Shown here in pieces: positions 16,792 through 25,583 of a DNA stretch of 64,000 bases. This DNA comes from Thermaurantimonas sp046295455 (GTDB lineage: Bacteria > Bacteroidota > Bacteroidia > Flavobacteriales > Schleiferiaceae), in assembly GCA_046295455.1 (NCBI GenBank), contig JBKBNI010000002.1:62001-126000 (forward strand), in the 5' to 3' direction. The notes beneath the pieces were generated by a model, which saw only the letters and a program-made list of their open reading frames with translations, was not told where the DNA came from and made no database searches. Numbering within the stretch: position 1 is the stretch's first letter; the number at the start of each line of letters is the position of its first letter. Position numbers and translations under genes: made by a program.

Positions 16792-18164
16792 AACCCTTAA
16801 TATTCGTAATAATTACACTGGTAAGTATCTCTGCATGTCGAAGTAAAAAGCCACAAGCAGAGCAATCCCTGAGACCCGCGCCGGCTTGGACTCAGTCCAA
16901 ACCGATTGACCCTCTATACTACCATGGAATCGGCGTCAGCACAAAACACAGCTTCTCTTCAAATTTTGATTTCAAACAAGTAGCTAAAAACAATGCGCTC
17001 AACGATTTAGCCAGCGAAATCTCAGTTAAGGTAAATGCCTCCTCCCTGCTTAGTCAGATTGAAGTAAACCGACAATTCAGTGAATCATTTATTGCAAATA
17101 CCACGCTCACTTCTACAGAAGAACTCGAGGGATTCGAACTGGTGGACACCTATGAAAATGAGACAAATTACTTCGTATTCTACAGACTTTCGAAGGAAGA
17201 ACACGAGCGACGTAAGGCCCTGAGAAGGCAGAAAGCGCTTTCTGCCGCTGCAGATTTTTTGATCAGTGCCGAAGAATTCAGAACCAGAAAAGATGCTTAT
17301 CAGGCATATCTGATGTACATCAAAGCTATGGAAACCATAAAGGGATTCTGGGCTGAACCCCTGGAATATACGCTGGGAGGAGAGCGCATTTTCTTTGGGA
17401 ATCATCTTGTCTCCCGGACAATCAGCTTATTAAATGAGATTCAAATCCAATCGGCTGCTCATCAGATTCAGGCTGTGAGAGGAAGACATATAGATGATGA
17501 GAATACAGAAATATATGTAACCTTTCAAAATATCAGACAGAAGTCTATTCCTCTGAGAATGACGTATTCCGGCGGAAGAATACGCAATTCGACTCAAAAA
17601 ACCAATGCAGCCGGCTCAGTATTCTATGACATCGGACGGATCAACTCCACAAATCCCCGCGAAAGAATCACGGTAAACATCAATATTGAGGCATGGACCT
17701 TAGAAGCTACCCAAAACCAACAAATTGTATCTCTGCTTAGTCAGATTCGACTTCGTCCGTACACCGTCGAGCTGGTCATTCAGAGTCCTTTATTTTTTAT
17801 TGAATCAGACGAAAAAGCGCTTGGGCGCTCTCAAACATCTACTCCGATAGCTGATGTCTTAAAAATTGAATTGGCCAAAGATCAATTTGTGACCACCCAG
17901 CAGCTGAAAGATGCTGATTTTATTGTCATGATCTCTGCAGATACGGAAGATGCCGGCCTTGTAAATCAAATGAGCAGTGTCAATCTTTCATTCAGGATTC
18001 AGATTACAGACCCCAAAAACCAGGTCATATACACGCGCAATGTGCGAAATATTCGAGGCATGCACACAGATGCACTCGCTGCATCACGCGATGCCTACAG
18101 CAAGGCATCCCGGTTGATTCAAAGGGATCTATACCTTGAGATCCGAAGAAATTTTATCGAATAA
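16788..18164 (+). CDS. LPP20-family lipoprotein
   Basis: A 458-residue lipoprotein with lipobox SISAC (Cys17). The first third matches the LPP20/FlgP pattern: PAWTQSKPIDPLYYHGIGVS, then a helix of the AxxxALxDLAxxIxVxV type (KNNALNDLASEISVKVNAS). The remainder holds a helical segment (KALRRQKALSAAADF) and a C-terminal half rich in beta strands. LPP20 proteins often pair with CsgG-domain lipoproteins, as here through a 4-base overlap; FlgP and FlgO in Vibrio are a known example linked to outer-membrane rings. The last 11 bases overlap the end of the convergent RemB-like gene. Role unknown. Confidence 0.8.
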   Translation: MKPLIFVIITLVSISACRSKKPQAEQSLRPAPAWTQSKPIDPLYYHGIGVSTKHSFSSNFDFKQVAKNNALNDLASEISVKVNASSLLSQIEVNRQFSESFIANTTLTSTEELEGFELVDTYENETNYFVFYRLSKEEHERRKALRRQKALSAAADFLISAEEFRTRKDAYQAYLMYIKAMETIKGFWAEPLEYTLGGERIFFGNHLVSRTISLLNEIQIQSAAHQIQAVRGRHIDDENTEIYVTFQNIRQKSIPLRMTYSGGRIRNSTQKTNAAGSVFYDIGRINSTNPRERITVNINIEAWTLEATQNQQIVSLLSQIRLRPYTVELVIQSPLFFIESDEKALGRSQTSTPIADVLKIELAKDQFVTTQQLKDADFIVMISADTEDAGLVNQMSSVNLSFRIQITDPKNQVIYTRNVRNIRGMHTDALAASRDAYSKASRLIQRDLYLEIRRNFIE

Positions 18165-19830
18165 GCGCAAAGTCATCCTTCCAACCAAACAGAGCTGTGC
18201 GGATTCCAAATGAAAACCAGTTGACCGGATGCGTTCGAAGAGATGAATGTTCATGCGAAAATGATTCACTTCGGTAGTGAAATGAGGCCTCAAGACGCAT
18301 ATTTACAATAGGTTGAAGAATGTACGCACATCTAAGTGTAGTAAGAAAAATATTTCTTCTTACCGGTGAGCCCAAATAATATCCCAAATCTCCGTTGCCA
18401 CGGTCTTCGTACGACCTTCGGATATCATTGCCCCAGTTAGTAGCAGATGTGTCTGTCCCTCTGAAACCAAAATTTACTTTGGCCTGAACTTCCCATCTCC
18501 CAAAATTGTGTGCTGCCAACGCTACAACCTCCCTAAAATTTGTTTCCCAAGGATGGGCAAGAGGCAGTCCTAAATGTTCATAATTTGTGATGGTGCTTCG
18601 ATGAGCGTACATAAACGGCCGAGCCTGATTCAACTCTGCAAGCAAAAACAAATTCTTCACTCCGAATGCTTCCGTGTAACGCATACCGGCCTGCCATGCA
18701 AAAAAATTGAGAAAGTGACCTTGTCGCAACTGCCTGAATCCTTCAAATGAAAAATCATCAAACGCAACCTGACCGTAGGCCATCAGTCTTTTGTAGAATT
18801 TGTAAGAAGCCCCGATTCCAATCATCGTATTTCCGGTATTGAAGCCCCTGTTGGCCTCCAGGGCGCGGTACAAAATGATTGGATTAAAAAAGTTCACATC
18901 AAACCCTCTCTGAACTCCAGTTGTGTCTGATCCGATCACGATACTTTCAAAAAAACTGAGATTAAATTTATTAGACAGATTCCAGCTCAGATAATGCATG
19001 GCTGTGTACTTAGGAAGGTATCGGCCTGATGTCATGAAGTCACGAGTTATATCGCTCATGGCCGTATATAGATTGATGTATTTAAATTTCCAAACCGTCG
19101 TTTCTATCCGAAAAAAACCGTAGGGAATGGTATGATCATCTAAAAACAAGGAGCGATAACCTTCGCCAAATGTGTGATTTCCGTGGCCGGCACTGAGATT
19201 AAAAAATTTTCCGGCGTTATAGGACACCTGACCAATCGAATAGGGAAAGTCAAATCCATTGCTTCTGTACCCTCGGTGAGGTGTCCAACCCAAAGCAGAG
19301 CCTTTGCGACGAAAGTATTCATTCATAAATTCGGGAAAGTACCCCTGGCTTTCTATAAAGAAGGTTGTGAATGTCAGATTTTCGCCGATTCTGCCATCTA
19401 CGGTTACTCCTCTCGAATTGATGTACGTACCACGATCGGTGAAAGCGTCTCTGCCAAACTGGAGGTTTATTACCGGATTGATGAAAAAGGCGTAATCCTC
19501 TGATCGCACGGCAATGAGATCTTCTCTGAGAAGTTTTCGGTCAACCCAATTCAAAAATTTATTTTCAATAGAGCTCTCAGCGGTTATTCTACACTTCTTC
19601 CTGTAGTCTTCGGCATCATATTTCACAAAATATCGTCGCTGAGGCCATACAGATGTGTGTTGGTTATCAAGCGTATCTGCTATTTCCAGCAGATGTATTC
19701 TTGATTCCAGGTTGATAGGGTGGAATTCGTATCGGCCATCATTGTTTTTCTGTGCATTACCTGGCAAAATAGCTAAAACCGATGCCGGAATGAGGAGTAT
19801 AAGATATCTAATCGTTAATTTTTTTTGCAA
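18154..19830 (-). CDS. RemB/Wzi-like outer-membrane beta-barrel protein
   Basis: This 558-residue exported protein has a signal peptide (MQKKLTIRYLILLIPASVLA). A ~100-residue N-terminal region is followed by about eighteen amphipathic strands. Phrases such as DVNFFNPIILYRALEANRGF and MAYGQVAFDDFSF resemble the gliding motility protein RemB of Flavobacterium johnsoniae and the Wzi capsule-assembly fold. Wzi-type proteins anchor or organise surface polysaccharide. It lies 2 bases downstream of a CapD/WbpM-type sugar-nucleotide dehydratase, which fits a polysaccharide-linked job. The end overlaps the LPP20 gene tail to tail by 11 bases. Family placement is moderate; function inferred. Confidence 0.75.
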   Translation of the reverse strand: MQKKLTIRYLILLIPASVLAILPGNAQKNNDGRYEFHPINLESRIHLLEIADTLDNQHTSVWPQRRYFVKYDAEDYRKKCRITAESSIENKFLNWVDRKLLREDLIAVRSEDYAFFINPVINLQFGRDAFTDRGTYINSRGVTVDGRIGENLTFTTFFIESQGYFPEFMNEYFRRKGSALGWTPHRGYRSNGFDFPYSIGQVSYNAGKFFNLSAGHGNHTFGEGYRSLFLDDHTIPYGFFRIETTVWKFKYINLYTAMSDITRDFMTSGRYLPKYTAMHYLSWNLSNKFNLSFFESIVIGSDTTGVQRGFDVNFFNPIILYRALEANRGFNTGNTMIGIGASYKFYKRLMAYGQVAFDDFSFEGFRQLRQGHFLNFFAWQAGMRYTEAFGVKNLFLLAELNQARPFMYAHRSTITNYEHLGLPLAHPWETNFREVVALAAHNFGRWEVQAKVNFGFRGTDTSATNWGNDIRRSYEDRGNGDLGYYLGSPVRRNIFLTTLRCAYILQPIVNMRLEASFHYRSESFSHEHSSLRTHPVNWFSFGIRTALFGWKDDFALIR

Positions 19831-19832
19831 AA

Positions 19833-21743
19833 TTACTTGTCAAGCTGCGAAAACACCGAGTTGTTGCTTTTGTACTCCTGTACAATTTGCTTCACAGCCG
19901 CCACAAGGGCAAAATCATCATGATCATTCATCTTTTCTTCTAAAACCTTGAGTTGGTATGTCAATAATTCATGATCCACATCCACATTCTTGGCTTTCAT
20001 AATCTTGGGATGATGAGTAGGAAGATTGTTTTCTTCATTGGCAAGCAGTTCTTCATAAAGTTTTTCACCGGGGCGCAATCCGGTATACACGATTTCAATA
20101 TCTTTTCCTAATGTGAGACCACTTAGTTTGATCATTTTCTTTGCAAGGTCGACGATTTTTACGGATTCTCCCATATCAAAAATGAATATTTCTCCTCCTG
20201 AACCCATGGCTCCCGCCTCGAGTACCAGGTTGCATGCTTCAGGTATGGTCATAAAATATCGGGTAATTTCAGGGTGTGTAATGGTCAATGGACCTCCGGA
20301 TTCGATTTGCTTTTTGAATAGAGGGATCACGCTGCCATTGCTTCCTAGCACATTTCCAAACCGTGTGGTGATAAAATGTGTCTCCCCAGATAAACTGCTG
20401 AGTGACTGGACATACATTTCGGCGACTCTCTTGGTAGCACCCATTACATTGGTCGGATTTACGGCTTTATCCGTACTAACCATTACAAATTTTTCAACTC
20501 CATATTCGATGGAGAGGTCTGCAAGGGTTTTTGTGCCAAATACATTTACTTTCACAGCTTCATATGGATGTTCCTCCATGAGAGGTACGTGTTTGTATGC
20601 AGCCGCATGAAAAACTATTTCGGGACTAAATCGCTCGAATATGGATTGAATTCTGGAATCATTTGTAATGTCTGCCACAATGAACTCAATATCCACATCG
20701 AACTGTCTGATTTTATCACCCACATCAATACTCAAGTCGTACAAAGCACTTTCTGCCTGATCGAGTGCGACAAGTTTTTTGGGCTTGTAGTGTATGACTT
20801 GTCGCAGGATTTCGCTTCCGATGGAACCTGCTGCTCCCGTCACCAGAATTACTTTTCCCTTCAACTCCTTACTTACATTGGAAGAGTCAAGTTTTATTGG
20901 TTCTCGTTCGAGAAGGTCCTCGATTCGTACATTTTTTATTTGTTTGGAAGTTAATTCTCCCTGAATCCAAGTTTTAGCTGGTGGAACCACCTTGACCTTG
21001 AGGCCAAGGTCCATGCCCAATTCGATCAATTGTTTTTTTCGTTCGATGGATAAATTCTGAACGGCAATAATCAATTGATGAATTCTTTTGGTCTGAATAA
21101 ATTCTTTTTTGAGAACTGCCTCTGGTCTAAATACAGGAACTCCGTCTTGAAATTTTCCCCATTTCGAAGGATTATCGTCTAAAAATCCAACGATTTCGTA
21201 TGTTTTAGTCACTTCTTTAAGAAGAGTCTGACGTGTCAGCTCACCCATTGCACCCGAGCCAAAAATGAGTACACGCACGCGCCTGATGCTGTTGGTATTT
21301 TTTGTGAAATTCAAGTAAGCTGTTTTAATCATGAATCTCGAAGCCAAAAGGGTAAGTAGTGTGAGAAGATAATGCAGTACGAGGATATTGCGTGAAATAT
21401 TGAGATAAGTCAGGTTATATGAGTCCACTACATAACTCAAAAGGATCAAAGTCATTACAGCAAGGCTAGTGGCCTTAAATATCACAAAGGCATCTTTAAG
21501 TCCGGTATGCCGAATAACTCCCTTGTAAGAACTTGTATATAAAAAACTTATGAAATAAAAACATCCAACAAAAAGAAACTTTTTTACGTCAAACAGCTCT
21601 AAGTCCAAAATGGTAAACTGAAAGTTGTTTTTAATAAATACCGCAAGAGGAAAAATTGACAGGACAACAAAGAGATCAAATCCTAAAATAAGCCACTTTG
21701 AAATGAACCGGTCTGAAAAACGCTGTACAAATCGTTCAATCAT
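19833..21743 (-). CDS. Membrane nucleoside-diphosphate-sugar 4,6-dehydratase (CapD/WbpM/PglF type)
   Basis: The 636-residue protein has four N-terminal membrane helices (about residues 17-135) and two Rossmann domains: a CoA-binding-like fold with FGSGAMG (161-167) and the catalytic SDR domain with TGAAGSIG (302-309). The catalytic signature STDKA (423-427) and MGATK (434-438) is of the form in UDP-GlcNAc 4,6-dehydratases, where Asp-Lys and Lys replace the usual Tyr-x-x-x-Lys. Such enzymes make UDP-4-keto-6-deoxyhexoses for capsule, O-antigen or glycoprotein sugars. It is first in a two-gene unit with the RemB-like barrel. No glycosyltransferases are nearby. Confidence 0.93.
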   Translation of the reverse strand: MIERFVQRFSDRFISKWLILGFDLFVVLSIFPLAVFIKNNFQFTILDLELFDVKKFLFVGCFYFISFLYTSSYKGVIRHTGLKDAFVIFKATSLAVMTLILLSYVVDSYNLTYLNISRNILVLHYLLTLLTLLASRFMIKTAYLNFTKNTNSIRRVRVLIFGSGAMGELTRQTLLKEVTKTYEIVGFLDDNPSKWGKFQDGVPVFRPEAVLKKEFIQTKRIHQLIIAVQNLSIERKKQLIELGMDLGLKVKVVPPAKTWIQGELTSKQIKNVRIEDLLEREPIKLDSSNVSKELKGKVILVTGAAGSIGSEILRQVIHYKPKKLVALDQAESALYDLSIDVGDKIRQFDVDIEFIVADITNDSRIQSIFERFSPEIVFHAAAYKHVPLMEEHPYEAVKVNVFGTKTLADLSIEYGVEKFVMVSTDKAVNPTNVMGATKRVAEMYVQSLSSLSGETHFITTRFGNVLGSNGSVIPLFKKQIESGGPLTITHPEITRYFMTIPEACNLVLEAGAMGSGGEIFIFDMGESVKIVDLAKKMIKLSGLTLGKDIEIVYTGLRPGEKLYEELLANEENNLPTHHPKIMKAKNVDVDHELLTYQLKVLEEKMNDHDDFALVAAVKQIVQEYKSNNSVFSQLDK

Positions 21744-21756
21744 TAGAGATTTTTTT

Positions 21757-21764
21757 CAAATATA
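21757..21764 (-). promoter_or_regulatory. -7 promoter element for the capD-like gene
   Basis: Minus-strand TATATTTG matches TAnnTTTG 14 bases before the ATG at 21743, giving a very short leader. Confidence 0.45.
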
Positions 21765-21886
21765 TAGGGATAATAATGCCTTGCCAGTTTGTATTTAGTC
21801 AATTATGCGTAAATTTTTATATAGAGCAAGGATTCTTCGATAAACCCGGCCAATGCATTAATCAGGCTTATTCACTCAAAAAAAAA

Positions 21887-22105
21887 TTACAACCGAAACT
21901 TCGAAATAAGATACAGAAGCAATGAAACAACAACCGAGATGATGATGGAGGTAACAATTGGTATGTAAATCGTAGTATTTCCCCTTCTAATTAAAATATC
22001 TCCTGGTAGGCGCGGGGGAAAACGAAGTCCAAACTTCTCCACTGTATACCATACCAAACCTGCTATCAGAAAAACAACGCCTAATAAAATTAGTATTCTT
22101 GCCAT
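21887..22105 (-). CDS. DUF2905 small membrane protein
   Basis: A 72-residue protein with two helices (MARILILLGVVFLIAGLVW and a C-terminal IPIVTSIIISVVVSLLLYLI) joined by a loop with RLPGDILI and TTIYIPI. This is the DUF2905 pattern. It lies 3 bases after hemJ and is the last gene of the unit. Function unknown; inner-membrane location inferred. Confidence 0.88.
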   Translation of the reverse strand: MARILILLGVVFLIAGLVWYTVEKFGLRFPPRLPGDILIRRGNTTIYIPIVTSIIISVVVSLLLYLISKFRL

Positions 22106-22108
22106 TGA

Positions 22109-22648
22109 TTACCGATTTCTAGCTTTTTTGTAAAGTACGCTTGATAAAATCAGAATTCCAACGATCAAAATTAAACCCGCTACGCCGTAAATGGCCGATA
22201 TATTAGACTTTACAACGATAAGCATGACAATGGCAATAAGCAAAACGGTAGGAATTTCATTGTATAGCCGTAAGCCAAAGGAGGTCATTCGGAGGGTATT
22301 CTTTTTTAGCCTTCTCAGATATACATCCAGCGAAAGATGATAAGCATAGAGCAACAAAACCAAAGCATATTTCAAACCCATCCACGAACCATCTGCGCTC
22401 AACATGATCTTGTGGTACCCGGTCAAAATGAGTATCCAATTGCCAAATAAAAAGGTCAGGACAGCCGACGGCCAGGTGATGATATACAGCAGCCGGCGCG
22501 CCATCAGGACCAGTTGATTGCGCAGTTCAGGAGGTTGATTCCTTTCGTCTGCTTCACGGATGTATACATAGAGTCTTGGTAAATAAAAGAGACCTGCGAA
22601 CCACGTAATGACAAATATGATATGTAGTGCCTTAATGTACAGCATCAT
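22109..22648 (-). CDS. hemJ: Protoporphyrinogen oxidase HemJ
   Basis: HemJ converts protoporphyrinogen IX to protoporphyrin IX in haem synthesis. The 179-residue membrane protein begins with the family signature KALHIIFVITWFAGLFYLPR, including the conserved haem-ligand His, and continues with PRLYVYIREA and the LKYALVLLLYAYH helix. Four to five transmembrane helices are visible. The start overlaps the glgE stop by 4 bases (ATGA). No other haem genes lie nearby, although the cytochrome c maturation cluster is 37 kb away in the same window. Confidence 0.92.
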   Translation of the reverse strand: MMLYIKALHIIFVITWFAGLFYLPRLYVYIREADERNQPPELRNQLVLMARRLLYIITWPSAVLTFLFGNWILILTGYHKIMLSADGSWMGLKYALVLLLYAYHLSLDVYLRRLKKNTLRMTSFGLRLYNEIPTVLLIAIVMLIVVKSNISAIYGVAGLILIVGILILSSVLYKKARNR

Positions 22649-24606
22649 GCCTTACTTACCTTAAATAAGTGAAAAGGTACATTTGGATGAAGGGCTACAT
22701 AGTTGTACTCTGAATACCATGTCCAAGAGTTACCTGTGATGAAATCCTGCATCAATAGGGGTGTACCGGGGGCGATACCTAACTTTTCAAAAGGTGGCCG
22801 TACCATGCCCTGCCGGGTATTCAGATGATCCAGATTTACAACCATCAGAAAATGCTGATCGGTTTGCAAATCTCCTTTGTGATAGGCGATGAGATGGTCA
22901 TCATTTACCGGACAAAAGGTGATGTTGTATGTAGTATGAAAGGGTTTATACGCATGGCGAATCTGATTCAGAAGGCGTATCAATACCGTGAGCCTTGTCT
23001 CTCGCGACCAGTCCCAGTGATATATTTCATACTTTTCGCTATTCAGGTATTCTTCTTTACCCGGGTAGGCTTCGTGGATTCCAAACTCATAGACGGGACC
23101 ATAAAGTCCGTAGTTTGAGGATAGTGTCGCGGCGAGAAAGAGTCTTACCATCATAAGACTTTCGTTGCCACTCTGGAGACTCCAGGGATTTATATCCGGA
23201 GTGTTGGGCCAAAAGTTGGGTCTGAAAAACTCACGCTGTTCGGTGGTAGTTAGTTCGGTGAGGTATTCGATGAGCTCTGCCTTTGAATTGCGCCAGCAGA
23301 AATAGGTGTACGATTGTGTAAATCCGAGCTTAGCAAGCTCGTGCATGATTTTAGGTCGGGTAAACGCCTCACTCAGGAAGATGATGTCTGGATTTTTTTT
23401 GTGAATTTCTGAGATAAGCCATTGCCAAAACTTGAAGGGCTTTGTATGAGGATTGTCCACTCGGAAGATTGTCACGCCTTGATCTACCCAGTACGAAACG
23501 ACACGGAGGAGTTCATTCCATAATCCTTGCCAGTCATCACATTCGAAATTGAATGGATAGATGTCCTGATATTTTTTAGGTGGGTTTTCGGCATATTGAA
23601 TTGTACCATCAGATTTGATCACAAACCAGTCGGGATGTTCTTTTACATATGGATGATCCGGGGCACACTGAAATGCCAAATCCATAGCAATTTCTATATT
23701 ATATTCTTTTGCTCTGGAAATCAGATTTTTATAATCTTCAAGAGTACCTAACTCGGGATGAATGGCATCATGACCTCCAAGTCTTGAGCCTATGGCCCAT
23801 GGTGATCCGGGCTCTCCGGGTTTACATGTTACAGAATTGTTTTTCCCCTTTCTGTTGATTTCACCTATTGGATGAATTGGCGGAAAATACAATACATCGA
23901 ATCCCAGATCAGCAATTCTGGGCAAAAGAGCTTCGCAATCTTTGAAAGTACCGTGCCTGCCTTTTTCGGAAGAGGCTGACCTTGGAAAAAATTCATACCA
24001 TGAACTAAAAGCTGCCTTTGGTCTGTCTACCCAGATGCGATATATCTCGCTATACGCGGCATTTTTGCGTGTTGGATACTTTATTAAGATGGAGGTCAAT
24101 TCTTTACCAGTGATGTATTCGACTGCTTTGACATAGTCATTAGAATGAATGATTTGAATACACTTGTTTAAAAAAGTATGCGATTCTTTATCAGATTTTT
24201 CTGATATTAAGCTTAGAGCATCTTCCAGCAAAGGTAGCCCGTCATGTAGTTCTACCTGGACATATTGACCGTCACGTACTTTTTTAATTAATCCATTCTG
24301 CCAGTTAAGAGCGTAATCTACCCATGCGCGTATTTTAAATTCATAAAATTCCTGTCTTTCCACTGTAAATGAGCCATACCAATCATCGTTTACACTCTGA
24401 TACAATCGACTGCTGGACCAACTTTTTTCGGTAAAGTGGCGAAAAAGAACCTCTGCTGCTATCTCATCATGACCATCTCCGAATATGGCAGCATAGACAT
24501 CTACACTTTCTCCTACTACTCGTTTAATAAAATATTTTCCGCAATCGATTACTGGTTTCACATTGGAAATTATCACCCTTGAAGGCCTTTGCACAGGTAA
24601 AGTCAT
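22645..24606 (-). CDS. glgE: Alpha-1,4-glucan:maltose-1-phosphate maltosyltransferase GlgE
   Basis: GlgE elongates alpha-1,4-glucan using maltose 1-phosphate. The 653-residue protein has the N-terminal GlgE domain (DUF3416-like, about 1-110) and a GH13_3-type barrel with the family-specific WYEFFPRS, GSPWAIG and FRVDNPHTKP. The nucleophile is Asp384 and the acid/base Glu413 in LSEAFTRP. Ser/Gly/Trp residues of GSPWAIG mark the maltose-1-phosphate site. The usual partners (TreS/Mak or GlgM, GlgB) are not in the window. The gene is 46 bases after folD and overlaps hemJ by 4 bases. Confidence 0.95.
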   Translation of the reverse strand: MTLPVQRPSRVIISNVKPVIDCGKYFIKRVVGESVDVYAAIFGDGHDEIAAEVLFRHFTEKSWSSSRLYQSVNDDWYGSFTVERQEFYEFKIRAWVDYALNWQNGLIKKVRDGQYVQVELHDGLPLLEDALSLISEKSDKESHTFLNKCIQIIHSNDYVKAVEYITGKELTSILIKYPTRKNAAYSEIYRIWVDRPKAAFSSWYEFFPRSASSEKGRHGTFKDCEALLPRIADLGFDVLYFPPIHPIGEINRKGKNNSVTCKPGEPGSPWAIGSRLGGHDAIHPELGTLEDYKNLISRAKEYNIEIAMDLAFQCAPDHPYVKEHPDWFVIKSDGTIQYAENPPKKYQDIYPFNFECDDWQGLWNELLRVVSYWVDQGVTIFRVDNPHTKPFKFWQWLISEIHKKNPDIIFLSEAFTRPKIMHELAKLGFTQSYTYFCWRNSKAELIEYLTELTTTEQREFFRPNFWPNTPDINPWSLQSGNESLMMVRLFLAATLSSNYGLYGPVYEFGIHEAYPGKEEYLNSEKYEIYHWDWSRETRLTVLIRLLNQIRHAYKPFHTTYNITFCPVNDDHLIAYHKGDLQTDQHFLMVVNLDHLNTRQGMVRPPFEKLGIAPGTPLLMQDFITGNSWTWYSEYNYVALHPNVPFHLFKVSKA

Positions 24607-24652
24607 TATTTTCTAATATTTTAATGCAGCAAAAAAACAGTTTTTTTTTAAA

Positions 24653-25570
24653 TTAATTTAAGCCTTCCTTATTGTAAGGTAGGGGGCTGCCGGCACACTG
24701 TTTTCCCCTGGTTGCCTTCAGGGTATTTTTTAGTAGTGATACAATGGTCATGGGACCTACTCCTCCCGGCACCGGTGTAATGAATGCAGCCTTTTGACTG
24801 ACTTGACTGAAATCAACATCACCTACAATGCGATAGCCGGATTTTTTGGTTTTATCTACAATTCGTGTTATACCCACATCTACCACTACAACACCTTCTT
24901 TAACCATATCACCGGTCACGAAACCTGGTCTTCCTACGGCAGCAATAAGGATATCAGCAGAACGAATGATATCGGGAAGGTTGCGTGTATGACTGTGACA
25001 CAAGGTCACTGTACTGTTGCCCGGATAGGTATTGCGCGACATGAGCATGGATATCGGCTGACCTACAATATGGCTGCGACCAAGCACCACACAATGTTTT
25101 CCTCCGGTTTCAATGTTGTAGCGATCCAAAAGTTCGATAATACCCGCAGGCGTAGCAGGCACAAAACCAGGCATACCCAAGGCCATACGGCCCACATTTT
25201 CAGGATGAAATCCATCCACATCCTTATCCGGACGTATGGCCAGTATTATCTTCTTTTCATCAATCTGAACTGGCAGCGGAAGCTGTACTATAAACCCATC
25301 GATATCAGGATTGTCATTGAGCTTGCGTACTTCTTCGAGCAGCTCAGCTTCTGAAATGGTGTCGGATAATTTGACCAGCGTAGACGAAAAGCCCACCTCC
25401 TCGCAGGCTTTTATTTTGGCATTTACATACGTTACGGAAGCTCCGTTGCTTCCTACCAGTACTGCAGCCAGGTGAGGGCGTTTTCCTCCGTTTTTTACGA
25501 TATAGCTGACCTCTTCTGAAATTTCATTCCGAAGGTCCTGAGCTGTCTTTATACCATCGAGTATAATCAT
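24653..25570 (-). CDS. folD: Bifunctional methylenetetrahydrofolate dehydrogenase/cyclohydrolase FolD
   Basis: FolD interconverts 5,10-methylene-, methenyl- and 10-formyl-tetrahydrofolate. The 305-residue protein shows YVNAKIKACEEVG with the catalytic Lys, GFIVQLPLP, PATPAGI, the nucleotide-binding VVLGRSHIVGQP and the C-terminal PVPGGVGPMT. The ATG at 25570 is chosen because it precedes the conserved MIILDG; an upstream Met at 25597 would overlap ffh. It lies 13 bases after ffh. The final ~15 residues (GKQCAGSPLPYNKEGLN) extend beyond most homologues and look unstructured. Confidence 0.96.
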   Translation of the reverse strand: MIILDGIKTAQDLRNEISEEVSYIVKNGGKRPHLAAVLVGSNGASVTYVNAKIKACEEVGFSSTLVKLSDTISEAELLEEVRKLNDNPDIDGFIVQLPLPVQIDEKKIILAIRPDKDVDGFHPENVGRMALGMPGFVPATPAGIIELLDRYNIETGGKHCVVLGRSHIVGQPISMLMSRNTYPGNSTVTLCHSHTRNLPDIIRSADILIAAVGRPGFVTGDMVKEGVVVVDVGITRIVDKTKKSGYRIVGDVDFSQVSQKAAFITPVPGGVGPMTIVSLLKNTLKATRGKQCAGSPLPYNKEGLN

Positions 25571-25583
25571 TGATTTTGGTTTT

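Noticed and set aside
20113..20610. 165-codon plus-strand frame inside the capD-like gene
   Set aside because: Antisense to the catalytic STDKA/MGATK region; low-complexity Ser/Thr composition typical of a shadow frame.
24794..25354. 186-codon plus-strand frame inside folD
   Set aside because: Antisense to conserved FolD motifs, with no supporting features.
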